64,000 nt of DNA, taken from the NCBI GenBank assembly GCA_910587825.1, contig CAJUNJ010000002.1:108575-172574 (forward strand). The letters are read 5' to 3'. This stretch comes from an uncultured Christensenellaceae bacterium. GTDB taxonomy: Bacteria; Bacillota; Clostridia; Christensenellales; Borkfalkiaceae. Below the pieces are notes generated by a model, which had not been told where the DNA came from, ran no database searches, and saw only the letters and a list, made by a program, of their open reading frames with translations. Numbering within the stretch: position 1 is the first letter of the stretch; each line of letters starts with the position of its first letter. Below, in pieces: positions 9,094-18,960 of the stretch. A program made the translations under genes and the position numbers.

Positions 9094-10452
9094 TTATTCT
9101 TGTCTGTTCGACATTTCAACCGTCTTTTTTTTACTTTTGTCCGCTTTTTTATGCGCAAGAACGTGCATTCCGCATTCTATGCGCTTTTTCATCATTTCGC
9201 AGGTTATTTCGTAAGGCTTATTCATATCGCCCGTAAAATGGTAATTGTTTGCACTGCAACCGCCGCTGCAAATGAATTTTGCAAAGCAGTCTTCGCAGCC
9301 TTTACGCGTAAACAGACAGTTGGAAGCGAATTTTTCGCGTATCACCGCATTAAGTTTTCCGTCGTAAACGTTGCCCATTAAAAAGTTTTTATCGCCCGCA
9401 AACTGGTGGCAGGGATAAATATCGCCGTTGGGAACTACGGAAAAATATTCGTTGCCCGCGCCGCAGGCGGACACTTTTTTCTGCAAGCACACTCCGCCTT
9501 CCAAATCTATATTGAAGTGAAAGAAATTGAACCCTTCTCCCCTGTCATACTTTTCAAGATACCTGTCGCAAAGCTTTTCGTATTCGCCGTTAATTTCGGG
9601 AATGTGTTCGCTTTTTACGGCAAGGTCGTCTATGTCGGTTACGACGGGTTCGAGCGAGATACTGTCAAAACCGTTTTCGGCAAGAAAAATCACGTCTTCG
9701 GAAAAGTCGAGATTTTTTGAAGTGAACGTACCGCGGACGTAATAATTTTTGTCACCGCGTGAACGGACGAATTTTTTGATGTTTCCGATTACCAAATCAA
9801 AACTGCCTTTGCCGTTTTTGGTCTTTCTTATCGCGTCGTGGACTTCCTTTCTGCCGTCAAGACTTAAAACGACGTTTTCCATCTCGCGGTTGAAAAAATC
9901 AATCGCGTCGTCGTCGAGAAGCAGTGCGTTCGTCGTAGTGGTGAACAGAAATTTCTTGCCCGCCGCATCCCCCTTTTCACGCGCGTAAGCGACAACGTTT
10001 TTAATGGTCTGCAAGCACATAAGCGGTTCGCCGCCGAAGAAGTCGACTTCGAGAACCTTACGCTTTCCGCTGTTTTCCAATAAAAAATCTATCGCGCGCT
10101 TTGCAGTCTGCTCGCTCATAAATTCGCGGGCGGAATGATACGCACCCTCGTCGGCGAAGCAGTACCTGCATCTGAGATTGCAGTCGTGGCAGATATGCAG
10201 ACAAAGCGCCTTTACTTCGTCAGACTTCATAGGATAAGTTTTAATTTCTTCCTTGAAGAGAAGCCCTTTCGACTTCAAACCGTCCAAATCGCGTTCGATT
10301 TCGTCTACTTTGCTTTGGTCAAGCTCAGGCATAACACCGCCTTCGCACTTGGCTTTGAGATAGTCTGCCGTGTCCTTATCGCATTCGTGCAGACTTCCGC
10401 TGCCGGAGTCGTATATGTAATAATTATCTTTAAAGTTAAAAACGTGAACCAT
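9094..10452 (-). CDS. scfB: SCIFF peptide maturase (radical SAM/SPASM, thioether-forming)
   Basis: 452 residues. Known family role: installs Cys-to-Thr/Ser thioether cross-links in the SCIFF precursor peptide. Seen: an N-terminal PqqD-like recognition region (about 1-70), the radical SAM motif CxxxCxxC at C91, C95 and C98 (CNLRCRYC), 'DFFGGEPLM' near 150, and a C-terminal SPASM/Twitch domain with cysteines in 'CGAGNEYF', 'YPCHQF' and 'GCEDCFAKFICSGGC'. It lies directly downstream of the SCIFF gene, separated by a 54-bp spacer with a stem-loop. Confidence 0.93.
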   Translation of the reverse strand: MVHVFNFKDNYYIYDSGSGSLHECDKDTADYLKAKCEGGVMPELDQSKVDEIERDLDGLKSKGLLFKEEIKTYPMKSDEVKALCLHICHDCNLRCRYCFADEGAYHSAREFMSEQTAKRAIDFLLENSGKRKVLEVDFFGGEPLMCLQTIKNVVAYAREKGDAAGKKFLFTTTTNALLLDDDAIDFFNREMENVVLSLDGRKEVHDAIRKTKNGKGSFDLVIGNIKKFVRSRGDKNYYVRGTFTSKNLDFSEDVIFLAENGFDSISLEPVVTDIDDLAVKSEHIPEINGEYEKLCDRYLEKYDRGEGFNFFHFNIDLEGGVCLQKKVSACGAGNEYFSVVPNGDIYPCHQFAGDKNFLMGNVYDGKLNAVIREKFASNCLFTRKGCEDCFAKFICSGGCSANNYHFTGDMNKPYEITCEMMKKRIECGMHVLAHKKADKSKKKTVEMSNRQE

Positions 10453-10468
10453 AATAAAAGCAAAACAA

Positions 10469-10490
10469 GGAGCAGAGAATTATCTGCTCC
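10469..10490 (-). terminator. Stem-loop between scfA and scfB (attenuating terminator)
   Basis: Perfect 8-bp stem GGAGCAGA/TCTGCTCC with a 6-nt loop. On the minus strand it is followed by TTGTTTTG. Between a peptide gene and its enzyme such a partial terminator would give far more peptide than enzyme message; this role is an inference. Confidence 0.65.
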
Positions 10491-10506
10491 TTAACCGCCC
10501 CATAAA

Positions 10507-10662
10507 TTACTTTATTTTTTCGGGATTTTGTTCTCTGGTAATTCTTTCGCAGCTCTGGTTTCCGACCGTACAGCTTGTTTTGCACGCGGACTGGCAAGTG
10601 CTTCTGCATTCGCCGCAACCCGTAACTTTCTTTTCACGGGGAGTTGAAATTGTCTTAATCAT
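10507..10662 (-). CDS. scfA: SCIFF ribosomal peptide precursor (six cysteines in forty-five residues)
   Basis: 51-residue peptide, MIKTISTPREKKVTGCGECR at the N terminus. The six cysteines at 16, 19, 23, 27, 31 and 38 with interspersed Ser/Thr are the signature of SCIFF, a nearly universal Clostridia RiPP whose biological role is unknown. ATG at 10662 has AAGGAGA about 10 nt upstream. A promoter (10698-10726) precedes it and the maturase gene follows. Identification is by both the cysteine spacing and the neighbour. Confidence 0.95.
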   Translation of the reverse strand: MIKTISTPREKKVTGCGECRSTCQSACKTSCTVGNQSCERITREQNPEKIK

Positions 10663-10697
10663 ATCAGGAAAATCTCCTTAAACGTATTTTCTATAAT

Positions 10698-10726
10698 ATT
10701 ATAAGATACGCGGAGAAAAAAATCAA
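10698..10726 (-). promoter_or_regulatory. Sigma-A type promoter for scfA-scfB
   Basis: Minus strand TTGATT (10721-10726), 17-nt spacer, TATAAT (10698-10703). The predicted start near 10691 gives a leader of about 28 nt holding the Shine-Dalgarno of scfA. Confidence 0.7.
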
Positions 10727-10742
10727 GTATTTTTTACGTTTA

Positions 10743-11111
10743 TTACGCGCCCTTTTTTATATTAACGGCAATTACCCCAGATATTGCGCCTGCAACAATG
10801 CCGAGAACTATTTCGATTGCAAAAGTCCAGCTTACTGAAAGCGAGCGGGAAATCAGCCCGTATAAAAGATAAGTTGCCAAAACAGCGATAAGTCCGTATA
10901 TTGCGCCTTTTAACAGCCCCTTGTCGCCACGTATGAATATAAGACCGCCTGCCGCAACAGACACAGTTTTAAACACCTGATTGACGGGCTTGACCGCCGT
11001 AGTCGGCAGAGAGAACAGCTGGATAATAAGCGTAAATATAAGCACGAATAACAGTGAAATGACTATCGCCGCCGCAGACGCCTTTATTATCTGAAAAATA
11101 GTTTTGCGCAT
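10743..11111 (-). CDS. TIGR04086-type four-helix membrane protein
   Basis: 122 residues with four predicted membrane segments (about 8-32, 43-60, 66-86, 95-118). This short uncharacterised family is regularly found between yajC and the SCIFF genes in Clostridia, which is why the name is offered; no function is known. ATG at 11111 follows GGAGG by 7 nt, and that ribosome-binding site lies within the 3' arm of the stem-loop at 11120-11141. Confidence 0.75.
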   Translation of the reverse strand: MRKTIFQIIKASAAAIVISLLFVLIFTLIIQLFSLPTTAVKPVNQVFKTVSVAAGGLIFIRGDKGLLKGAIYGLIAVLATYLLYGLISRSLSVSWTFAIEIVLGIVAGAISGVIAVNIKKGA

Positions 11112-11119
11112 AAAAAAAC

Positions 11120-11141
11120 CTCCGCTTTAATCTATGCGGAG
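11120..11141 (-). terminator. Terminator-like stem-loop after yajC that also masks the next ribosome-binding site
   Basis: CTCCGC/GCGGAG stem with a 10-nt loop; on the minus strand it is followed by seven T residues and then immediately by the ATG of the membrane protein. The 3' arm contains the GGAGG Shine-Dalgarno. Confidence 0.65.
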
Positions 11142-11159
11142 ATTTTTAAAATTATTAAT

Positions 11160-11693
11160 TTATTTTTTCTTTTTGGATGTTTTTGCCGCAGGTTTTTCCG
11201 CAGGAGTTTCTTCCTTTTCTTCGGCGGGCTGTTCCGCGGTAACTTCTTCTTTCGCTTCGGGAGCGTCTACTTCGGCAATCTCGGAAGACACGGTGATAAG
11301 TTCTTCCCCGCTTTCTTCCTTAACTTCCTTTTCTTCGGCGGGCTGTTCGGTCTTTTCGGACTGTTCGGTCTTTTCGGCAACCGCATCGGTCTGATAAATA
11401 GCCTGTCTGTCGAACTTTATAAAGCACTTGCCCGACTGTTCAGTCCCCGTTTCGAGAACGAAAGTATTTTCCGCACTGTCGACCTCAACTACGATGCCGC
11501 AGATTCCGCCGATAGTCTTTACTTTGTTGCCCGGTTTTACCGCGTCGATAAGGTTTTGCGCTTCCTGTTCCTGCTTTTTACGGCGCTTGCCCGACCATAC
11601 CATCATTGCGATTATCGCAACTACGGCTACGCCGAGAAATACGTAAGTCATAATCTGTCCGCTGTTTATTTCAGCAAGTAAAGAATTGATCAT
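11160..11693 (-). CDS. yajC: Preprotein translocase subunit YajC
   Basis: 177 residues with start at ATG 11693 (GGAG 9 nt upstream; the longer frame begins at a TTG that overlaps the ribosome-binding site). One membrane segment (about 14-34), then a basic stretch 'GKRRKKQEQEAQ', then the conserved YajC core 'VKPGNKVKTIGGICGIVVEVD'. The C-terminal 80 residues are a low-complexity Glu/Ala/Pro/Lys tail with repeated 'EQPAEEKE' units and a terminal KKKK, absent from typical roughly 90-residue YajC proteins. Auxiliary to SecDF, encoded just downstream. Confidence 0.9.
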   Translation of the reverse strand: MINSLLAEINSGQIMTYVFLGVAVVAIIAMMVWSGKRRKKQEQEAQNLIDAVKPGNKVKTIGGICGIVVEVDSAENTFVLETGTEQSGKCFIKFDRQAIYQTDAVAEKTEQSEKTEQPAEEKEVKEESGEELITVSSEIAEVDAPEAKEEVTAEQPAEEKEETPAEKPAAKTSKKKK

Positions 11694-11794
11694 TGTCTGT
11701 ATCTCCAAATTTATTTACATTTTAACTATAATGATTTTAAACGTGTTTGGCAAGCGTTTTTAAAAGAATAAACGCTTTTGCACCAAACTTTCAC

Positions 11795-13070
<1,276 letters not shown>

Positions 13071-14096
13071 TTATACAATCATCATCGCGTCGCCGAAGGA
13101 AAAGAAACGATACCTCTTTTCCACCGCCAACTTATAAAGACTTAAAATTTCTTCTCTTCCCGTAAGGGCGGCGACAAGCATAATAAGGGTGCTTTCGGGC
13201 AAATGAAAGTTGGTTATAAGCGCATCTACGCATTTTAGCTTATAAGGCGGATAAATAAAAATTTCGGTATTGCCGTTGCAGGCTTTTACAAAACCCTTTT
13301 CGTCGGCAACGCTTTCAAGCGTCCTGACGGATGTGGTGCCGACGGCTATAACCCGCCTGCCTTCCGACTTGGCACGGTTGATAGCCTCTGCCGCTTCCGC
13401 GCTTATTTCATAGTATTCGGAGTGCATTTTATGGTCTGTGATGACCTCTTCCTTAACGGGTCTGAACGTACCCAAACCCACGTGCAGAAGCACGTTGACT
13501 ATCTGTACGCCCTTATCCTTTAATGTCTGCAACAGTTCCGGCGTGAAATGAAGCCCGGCAGTCGGCGCCGCCGCAGAGCCGTCCGTCTTTGCGTAGACTG
13601 TCTGGTAACGGCTTTTGTCTTCAAGCTTGCTTTTAATGTACGGCGGAAGCGGCATATTGCCTATGCGGCCGATAATTTCTTCAAACACTCCGTCGTATTC
13701 GAACCTGACGATTCGTTCGCCGGACTCAGTAATGTCTTCGACGGTCAAAGAAAGTTCGTCCGAAATTTTAAGCTTGCGCCCGCGTTGGCATTTTTTGCCC
13801 GGTTTTACAAGCACTTCCCACTTGTCTAAGTCAAGCCGTTTTAAAAGCAGAACCTCTACCGCCCCGCCGTTTTGCGTATGCGCATACATACGCGCGGGCA
13901 GAACCTTGGTATTGTTGACGACAAGCACGTCACCCGCTTTGAGATATTTTGTAACGTCGCGGAAAACGGCGTGTTCAACATTTTTAGTATTTCTGTCGTA
14001 AACGAGCAGGCGTGAACTGTCGCGCGGCTCTGCGGGAGTCTGGGCAATAAGCTCTTCCGGCAGGTCGTAATAAAAATCGCTTTTCAAATAACGCAT
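13071..14096 (-). CDS. queA: S-adenosylmethionine:tRNA ribosyltransferase-isomerase QueA
   Basis: 341 residues, the full family length. Transfers and isomerises the ribosyl moiety of SAM onto preQ1 in tRNA, giving epoxyqueuosine; acts after Tgt. Seen: N-terminal '[24 protein letters not shown]'-like start (here [16 protein letters not shown]), '[13 protein letters not shown]', the '[14 protein letters not shown]' motif and '[11 protein letters not shown]', ending with 'FSFGDAMMI'. It starts 1 bp before the ruvB stop region and precedes tgt. No oddity seen. Confidence 0.96.
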   Translation of the reverse strand: MRYLKSDFYYDLPEELIAQTPAEPRDSSRLLVYDRNTKNVEHAVFRDVTKYLKAGDVLVVNNTKVLPARMYAHTQNGGAVEVLLLKRLDLDKWEVLVKPGKKCQRGRKLKISDELSLTVEDITESGERIVRFEYDGVFEEIIGRIGNMPLPPYIKSKLEDKSRYQTVYAKTDGSAAAPTAGLHFTPELLQTLKDKGVQIVNVLLHVGLGTFRPVKEEVITDHKMHSEYYEISAEAAEAINRAKSEGRRVIAVGTTSVRTLESVADEKGFVKACNGNTEIFIYPPYKLKCVDALITNFHLPESTLIMLVAALTGREEILSLYKLAVEKRYRFFSFGDAMMIV

Positions 14097-14097
14097 A

Positions 14098-15165
14098 TCA
14101 GTCTTTATCGAACAGCGTAAGCTGTTGTTTCTGTTTTTCGCTCATCTTGTAGCCGAGATGCTCGTACCCGCCCCTTAAAATCATTCTTCCGCGCGGAGTG
14201 CGCGCAATGAAGCCGAGCTGTAAGAGATAGGGTTCGTAAACGTCTTCGATGGTGCCTGCGTCTTCGTTGATGGTTGCGGCAAGCGTTTCCAACCCGACAG
14301 GCTTTCCGTCGAACTTCTCAATCATAGCGCGAAGCAGACTTCTGTCTATCTCGTCAAGACCGAGAGAGTCGATTTCCATTTTGCCGAGCGCGAATTTTGC
14401 GTCCGTCAAAGTAACTGCCGCATTGCCGTTTACCGTCGAAAAGTCGCGCACGCGCTTTAAAAGGCGGTTAGCAATTCTCGGCGTTCCGCGCGAACGGCCC
14501 GCTATTTCGCAAGCCGCGTCGTCTTCAACCGAAATACCGAGCGTTTTGGAGCTTCTTAAAACTATCTCTTTAAGTTCCGCCGGAGTGTACATTTCAAGAC
14601 GGCAGATTATACCGAACCTGTCGCGCAGGGGATTTGCAATCATACCCGCACGCGTCGTCGCGCCGATAAGCGTAAACTTTTTAAGCGAAAAACGTATATT
14701 GCGCGCGCTGGGTCCCTTGCCTACGATTATATCGAGCGCGTAGTCTTCCATTGCCGAATAAAGTATTTCTTCGACGCTGTGGTTAAGCCTGTGAATTTCG
14801 TCTATAAACAGTACGTCGCCGTCGTTAAGGTTTGTCAGAATTGCCGCCAGATCCCCGCTTCTTTCTATTGCGGGTGCGGAAGTCATTTTAAGCTGTCCGC
14901 CCATTTCGTTTGAAATAATGTGCGCAAGCGTAGTTTTGCCCAACCCCGGCGCTCCGTATAAAAGGACGTGTTCCAACACTTCCCCGCGCTGTTTGGCGGC
15001 GTTCATATAGACCTTTAAATTTTCCTTTACCTTGCTTTGCCCGACGTAGGCTTCAAGCGTCTTGGGGCGCAGAACGTTTTCTTCTATATCGTATTCGCCC
15101 TTGGTGCTTTGCACAAGCCTGTTTTCTTCGCCGTAGCCGTCGATTTCGTCGTCATCAAAAAACAT
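14098..15165 (-). CDS. ruvB: Holliday junction branch-migration helicase RuvB
   Basis: 355-residue AAA+ motor that drives branch migration with RuvA. Seen: the conserved N-terminal '[19 protein letters not shown]', Walker [10 protein letters not shown], Walker [10 protein letters not shown], sensor '[10 protein letters not shown]', arginine finger 'PLRDRFGI', and the C-terminal winged-helix 'FIARTPRGR'. A short acidic N-terminal extension of about 30 residues precedes the conserved part. Gene order ruvC-ruvA-ruvB-queA is the usual clostridial one. Confidence 0.97.
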   Translation of the reverse strand: MFFDDDEIDGYGEENRLVQSTKGEYDIEENVLRPKTLEAYVGQSKVKENLKVYMNAAKQRGEVLEHVLLYGAPGLGKTTLAHIISNEMGGQLKMTSAPAIERSGDLAAILTNLNDGDVLFIDEIHRLNHSVEEILYSAMEDYALDIIVGKGPSARNIRFSLKKFTLIGATTRAGMIANPLRDRFGIICRLEMYTPAELKEIVLRSSKTLGISVEDDAACEIAGRSRGTPRIANRLLKRVRDFSTVNGNAAVTLTDAKFALGKMEIDSLGLDEIDRSLLRAMIEKFDGKPVGLETLAATINEDAGTIEDVYEPYLLQLGFIARTPRGRMILRGGYEHLGYKMSEKQKQQLTLFDKD

Positions 15166-15174
15166 TTTTATACC

Positions 15175-15765
15175 TTACATACCGCGTAAAGCGAGCATTA
15201 TAATATCTTCCACAGAGTTTGCGCCGTTTGCGCGGGCGCGGGATATTGCCTTTTCGCTTTCGGCACGGGTAAAGCCCAGAGTCATAAGCGCGACGACGGC
15301 ATCTTCGTCACCGTCGGTTACGGGCGGCAAAGCCTTACCGTCGGCAGTTTGTACGGACGAATTTAAGGCAACCTTTTCGCGGAGTTCGAGAACTATGCGT
15401 TCCGCAGTCTTTTTGCCGAGTCCCTTTACAGACGAAAGCCGTTTGACGTCCGACGTGGCGATAGCCGCGGCAAGCTCTCCGACGTTCATACCCGTAAGCA
15501 CGGCAACGCCCATTTTGGGACCTACGCCCGATACGGAGATAAGCTTTAAAAACATATTCTTTTCGTCGGGAGAAGAAAAGCCGTAAAGCGCCGTTCCGTT
15601 TTCGCTTACCTGTAAATAGGTATACAGCTCGCCGTCCTTTTTGCCCGCAAGCGCGGAAAAAGCCGACCCCGAACACATTACTTCGAAGCCTATACCTCCC
15701 GCGGTTTCCATAAGGGCGCAGTCGGGAGTAAGCGATAATATTTTTCCTTTAATATAACCTATCAT
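15175..15765 (-). CDS. ruvA: Holliday junction DNA-binding protein RuvA
   Basis: 196 residues. Tetrameric junction-binding subunit that loads RuvB. Seen: N-terminal OB fold (MIGYIKGKILSL, about 1-62), two helix-hairpin-helix motifs ('LISVSGVGPKMGVAVL' and 'LSSVKGLGKKTAERIV', about 70-130), and a C-terminal domain III ('VVALMTLGFTRAESEKAI') that contacts RuvB. The start at 15765 has AAAGG 7 nt upstream; the open frame runs 41 codons further but that extension overlaps ruvC and is not family sequence. Confidence 0.96.
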   Translation of the reverse strand: MIGYIKGKILSLTPDCALMETAGGIGFEVMCSGSAFSALAGKKDGELYTYLQVSENGTALYGFSSPDEKNMFLKLISVSGVGPKMGVAVLTGMNVGELAAAIATSDVKRLSSVKGLGKKTAERIVLELREKVALNSSVQTADGKALPPVTDGDEDAVVALMTLGFTRAESEKAISRARANGANSVEDIIMLALRGM

Positions 15766-15811
15766 AAAAAACCTTTCACTAAATAACTTGTCTATTCTGC
15801 GACAGGTAATT

Positions 15812-16309
15812 TCAGTTAATTCCGAACAGTCTGCCGAAGCGCGACGTATGCGCGTGACATAATGCGACGGCAAGCGCGTCCGCCGCATCGTCGGGGCGGG
15901 GTATTTTTGTCAAATGCAGAAGCGACGTAACGACGTGCATCATCTGCACCTTGTCCGCCTTGCCGTAACCGGTAAGCGACTGTTTTATCTGGTTGGGCGT
16001 ATACTCGTAAAGCTTACCGCAGTATTTTATGCAGGTAAGAAGCATTACCCCCCTTGCGTGCGCGACGGGTATGCCCGTCGTTATGTTCTTTGAAAAGAAC
16101 AGCTCTTCCACGGCTATTTCGTCGGGCTTGTATTTTCCGAGTATTTTGTTTACGCCCTCTTCAAGCATTGCAAGCCTTACCGGCAAACTTTCTTCCTTAG
16201 GCGTAAGCACCACGCCGTAGTCCACGGCGACGGTACTGTCGTTTTTAAGTTTTTCCACCACGCCGTAGCCCATAGTCGCAAGCCCGGGGTCAAGACCTAA
16301 TATAATCAT
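15812..16309 (-). CDS. ruvC: Crossover junction endodeoxyribonuclease RuvC
   Basis: 165 residues. RNase H-fold resolvase that cleaves Holliday junctions symmetrically. Catalytic acidic residues are visible: D7 in 'LGLDPGLATMGYGV', the glutamate of 'AVEELFF' (about 68), and the C-terminal 'PDDAADALAVALCHAH'. First gene of the ruv operon; a sigma-A type promoter lies at 16389-16417. Confidence 0.96.
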   Translation of the reverse strand: MIILGLDPGLATMGYGVVEKLKNDSTVAVDYGVVLTPKEESLPVRLAMLEEGVNKILGKYKPDEIAVEELFFSKNITTGIPVAHARGVMLLTCIKYCGKLYEYTPNQIKQSLTGYGKADKVQMMHVVTSLLHLTKIPRPDDAADALAVALCHAHTSRFGRLFGIN

Positions 16310-16388
16310 AAAATTTCTTTTGCTTATTTTGAAAAGTTTTTAACCGAAGCAATACGCAAAAAGCGTTGATAAACGACGGTATAATATT

Positions 16389-16417
16389 ATTGTAAAATAA
16401 TTAATTTAATAAGTCAA
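16389..16417 (-). promoter_or_regulatory. Sigma-A type promoter for the ruvCAB operon
   Basis: Minus strand TTGACT (16412-16417), 17-nt spacer, TACAAT (16389-16394), leaving a leader of roughly 75 nt before ruvC. It is divergent from the marR promoter. Confidence 0.7.
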
Positions 16418-16433
16418 CTTAAAGTGCGGAATT

Positions 16434-16459
16434 AAATTTGTTGATTAATCAACAAATTT
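16434..16459. promoter_or_regulatory. 26-bp perfect palindrome, probable MarR operator
   Basis: AAATTTGTTGATT followed by its exact reverse complement. It ends 2 bp before the -35 box of the marR promoter. Long AT-rich palindromes with a TTGATTAATCAA core are typical of MarR-family operators, so autoregulation is inferred. Confidence 0.75.
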
Positions 16460-16461
16460 GT

Positions 16462-16490
16462 TTGACAATTAGGTTTTTTCATTATATAAT
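16462..16490 (+). promoter_or_regulatory. Consensus promoter of marR-degV, giving a leaderless transcript
   Basis: TTGACA (16462-16467), 17-nt spacer, TATAAT (16485-16490), both perfect consensus. The expected start site is about 16497, one base before the ATG at 16498. Confidence 0.85.
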
Positions 16491-16497
16491 TACAGGT

Positions 16498-16953
16498 ATG
16501 GAAAACATATTTGAAAATTTTACGGTCACAATTTTAAAACTCAATAAGCTTGTACACAGAATAAAGACATTCGAAATGCGTGAATACGGCTTGAAGACGA
16601 TACACGTTATGTGCGTGTATTACCTCTCCTGCAACAGCGAAGGACTTACCGCAACCGAGCTTGTAAAGCAAACGCTTGAAGACAAAGCCGCCATATCGCG
16701 CGCACTGAAAGGTCTGCGCAACAACGGTTACGTAACGTATGACGAAAAAGGCTATAACGCGCGCATACTGCTTACCGAAAGCGGTAAAAAGCTTGCCGAC
16801 GATATAAACGGCAAAGCCGAACGCGCCGTAAATGCGGGAAGCGCAGAATTTTCCGAAGAGCAGAGAATTTTCTTTTACAGGTCGCTTTCAGCCATCGCCG
16901 CAAATCTCGAAGAGTATTTGAAAAAGCTTAACGGGGAGAATATTAATGATTAA
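16498..16953 (+). CDS. MarR-family transcriptional regulator
   Basis: 151 residues. Winged-helix repressor: helices, then 'LTATELVKQTLEDKAAISRALKGLRNNGYV' (recognition helix, about 45-75) and the wing 'YDEKGYNARILLTESGKKLADDI' (about 78-100). Start at ATG 16498 rather than the TTG at 16438, because promoter and operator elements lie between the two. There is no usable leader, so translation is probably leaderless. The gene overlaps degV by 8 bp, making a two-gene operon that it likely autoregulates via the palindrome. The inducing ligand is unknown. Confidence 0.85.
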   Translation: MENIFENFTVTILKLNKLVHRIKTFEMREYGLKTIHVMCVYYLSCNSEGLTATELVKQTLEDKAAISRALKGLRNNGYVTYDEKGYNARILLTESGKKLADDINGKAERAVNAGSAEFSEEQRIFFYRSLSAIAANLEEYLKKLNGENIND

Positions 16954-17794
16954 AATTCTGACAGACTCCGCATCCGACATAGAACTTGACGAAGCCGAAA
17001 AACTGGGCATAAGTCTTATACCTATACTCATACGCTTCGGCAATGAAGAATATCTTGACGGGGTTAACCTAAGTCACAGAAAATTTTTCGAAAGGCTGAT
17101 TGAGAGCAAAGAACTTCCGCAGACAAGCCAGATTAACGAATTTGCGTTTAACCAAAAATTTGAAGAACTTACCGCGGACGGAAGCGACGTTATCGCCGTA
17201 CTGCTGTCTTCAAAGCTTTCGGGGACGTACGCAAGCGCGGTAAAGGCGGCGGAAAATTTCAAAGGCAAGGTAAAAGTCGTAGACAGTTTAAACGCCTGCA
17301 TAGGCGAACGCGTGTTGGTACAGTATGCACTGAAACTTGCAAAACAGTATTCAAACGCGGACGCGATAGCCGAAGAATTGAATTCCGCAAAGGGAAAAAT
17401 TCGGCTTCTGGCGCTTTTGGACACACTTAAATATTTGAGAAAGGGCGGAAGAATTTCTTCGGTTGCGGCAGTTGCCGGCGAAATGCTTTCCATTAAACCC
17501 GTCGTCGCCATCGAACGCGGTGAAGTCAAACTTGTAGGAAAAGCAATGGGTTCAAAAAAGGGCAACAACCTTTTGACGCAGCTTGTGGACAGATTCGGCG
17601 GAATAGACTTCTCAATGCCCTACGCTTTGGGCTATTCAGGACTTTCCGACGAGTTTTTGAAAAAGTATTTAAACGACAGCGAAAAGCTGTGGAAAGAACA
17701 TACCGACAGCGTGCCGTCGTATATGATAGGCAGTACGATAGGAACGCACGTCGGTCCAGACGCCATTGCCGTTGCATTCTTTTCCAATAATTAA
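16946..17794 (+). CDS. DegV family fatty-acid-binding protein
   Basis: 282 residues. DegV/FakB-type proteins bind a fatty acid and can present it to the FakA kinase for phosphorylation. Seen: the N-terminal 'ILTDSASDIELDEAEKLGISLIPI', the ligand-pocket 'PQTSQIN' near residue 60, 'VVDSLNACIGERVLV', and 'LDTLKYLRKGGRISS', all typical. GGGGAG precedes the ATG and lies inside marR. The stop overlaps the stop of the convergent flavodiiron gene by 4 bp. No FakA homologue is in the window. Confidence 0.9.
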   Translation: MIKILTDSASDIELDEAEKLGISLIPILIRFGNEEYLDGVNLSHRKFFERLIESKELPQTSQINEFAFNQKFEELTADGSDVIAVLLSSKLSGTYASAVKAAENFKGKVKVVDSLNACIGERVLVQYALKLAKQYSNADAIAEELNSAKGKIRLLALLDTLKYLRKGGRISSVAAVAGEMLSIKPVVAIERGEVKLVGKAMGSKKGNNLLTQLVDRFGGIDFSMPYALGYSGLSDEFLKKYLNDSEKLWKEHTDSVPSYMIGSTIGTHVGPDAIAVAFFSNN

Positions 17795-18927
17795 CCTTTA
17801 AGTTCGTCTGCAAGAGCTTTAAGCGCAGACGAACTTTGTCCGTCAAGCGCGGCGTGCAAAGTGACCTGCGTCGGGCAATATTCTATATCCTTGCAGTCTT
17901 CAAGCCGTTTTTGAATTGCCTTTGCCGCGAACGGCGCCCAACCGCCGTTTTCTATAATACCCACTCTCCTGTTACGGAAATTTCTTTCCTTTAACCTGTC
18001 TATAAATTCGCGGACGGCGGGAAAGACGTCGCCGTTATACGTAGTGGCGGCAATTACCGTATTGCGGAATTTAAACGCGTCGGCAACGCATTGCGCCCAG
18101 TCGTCCCTTGCAAGGTCGCGCGCAATCACTTCCGTACCGTTTTCTTCAAGAAGTTTTGCAAGCAATTCAACCGCTTTACGCGTGTGACCGTATACCGAAT
18201 TGTATGCAATGAACACGCCGTCGCTTTCGAAAGCGTAACGCGACCAAAGGTCGTATTTATTCATATAATAGCCTACATTTTCCGTAAGGGCGGGTCCGTG
18301 CAACGGATAAATTTTTTGTATATCGTAAGCGGACAGTTTTTTAAACAGTCCCTGCACGGCATTGCCGAATTTGCCTACTATTCCGTAATAATACCTACGC
18401 GCCTGTTCTTCCCACTCTTCCTCCGTATCGAGACTGCCGAACTTACCGAACGCGTCCGCGGAATACAGGGCCTTGTCCGCTCCGTCGTAAACGGTCATAA
18501 CTTCGGGCCAATGCACCATAGGCGCAAAGACGAAAGTAAGACTGCGTGAACCGAGGCTGAGGGTATCACCGTCCTTTACTTCGAGACGGTTGAACGCGAA
18601 GTCGCCGAAAAATTCTTTTATAAGGACGAAAGTTTTGGAATTGCCGACTATGCAGGTATCGGGATATTTTTCCATAAATCTGAAAATATTTGCCGAGTGG
18701 TCGGGTTCCATATGCAGAATTATAAGATAGTCGGGGTTGCGCCCGTCCAGAGCCGCGCTTACGTTATCCAACCATTCCCCGCCGAACTTTTCGTCCACGG
18801 TGTCGAAAACGGCTGACTTTTCATCACGGATAATATATGAATTGTAGGACATACCGTTCGGAACACGGTACATTCCCTCGAATAAATCAATGCTTTTATC
18901 GTTTACTCCGACGTAAATATTTTTCAC
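17791..18927 (-). CDS. Flavodiiron protein (FprA-type A flavoprotein)
   Basis: 378 residues. Reduces O2 to water or NO to N2O in anaerobes, protecting against oxidative or nitrosative stress. N-terminal MBL-fold di-iron domain with ligands in 'HMEPDHS' (HxExDH, about 72-77), then 'HWPEV' and 'LHGPALTENV'; C-terminal flavodoxin domain starting near 235 ('AYNSVYGHTRKAVELL') with FMN-binding loops. GTG start at 18927 follows a GAGG element. No rubredoxin gene lies beside it, so the electron donor is not evident. Confidence 0.93.
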   Translation of the reverse strand: MKNIYVGVNDKSIDLFEGMYRVPNGMSYNSYIIRDEKSAVFDTVDEKFGGEWLDNVSAALDGRNPDYLIILHMEPDHSANIFRFMEKYPDTCIVGNSKTFVLIKEFFGDFAFNRLEVKDGDTLSLGSRSLTFVFAPMVHWPEVMTVYDGADKALYSADAFGKFGSLDTEEEWEEQARRYYYGIVGKFGNAVQGLFKKLSAYDIQKIYPLHGPALTENVGYYMNKYDLWSRYAFESDGVFIAYNSVYGHTRKAVELLAKLLEENGTEVIARDLARDDWAQCVADAFKFRNTVIAATTYNGDVFPAVREFIDRLKERNFRNRRVGIIENGGWAPFAAKAIQKRLEDCKDIEYCPTQVTLHAALDGQSSSALKALADELKG

Positions 18928-18960
18928 AGCAATACCTCTTATAAATTTTTAACCATTAAA

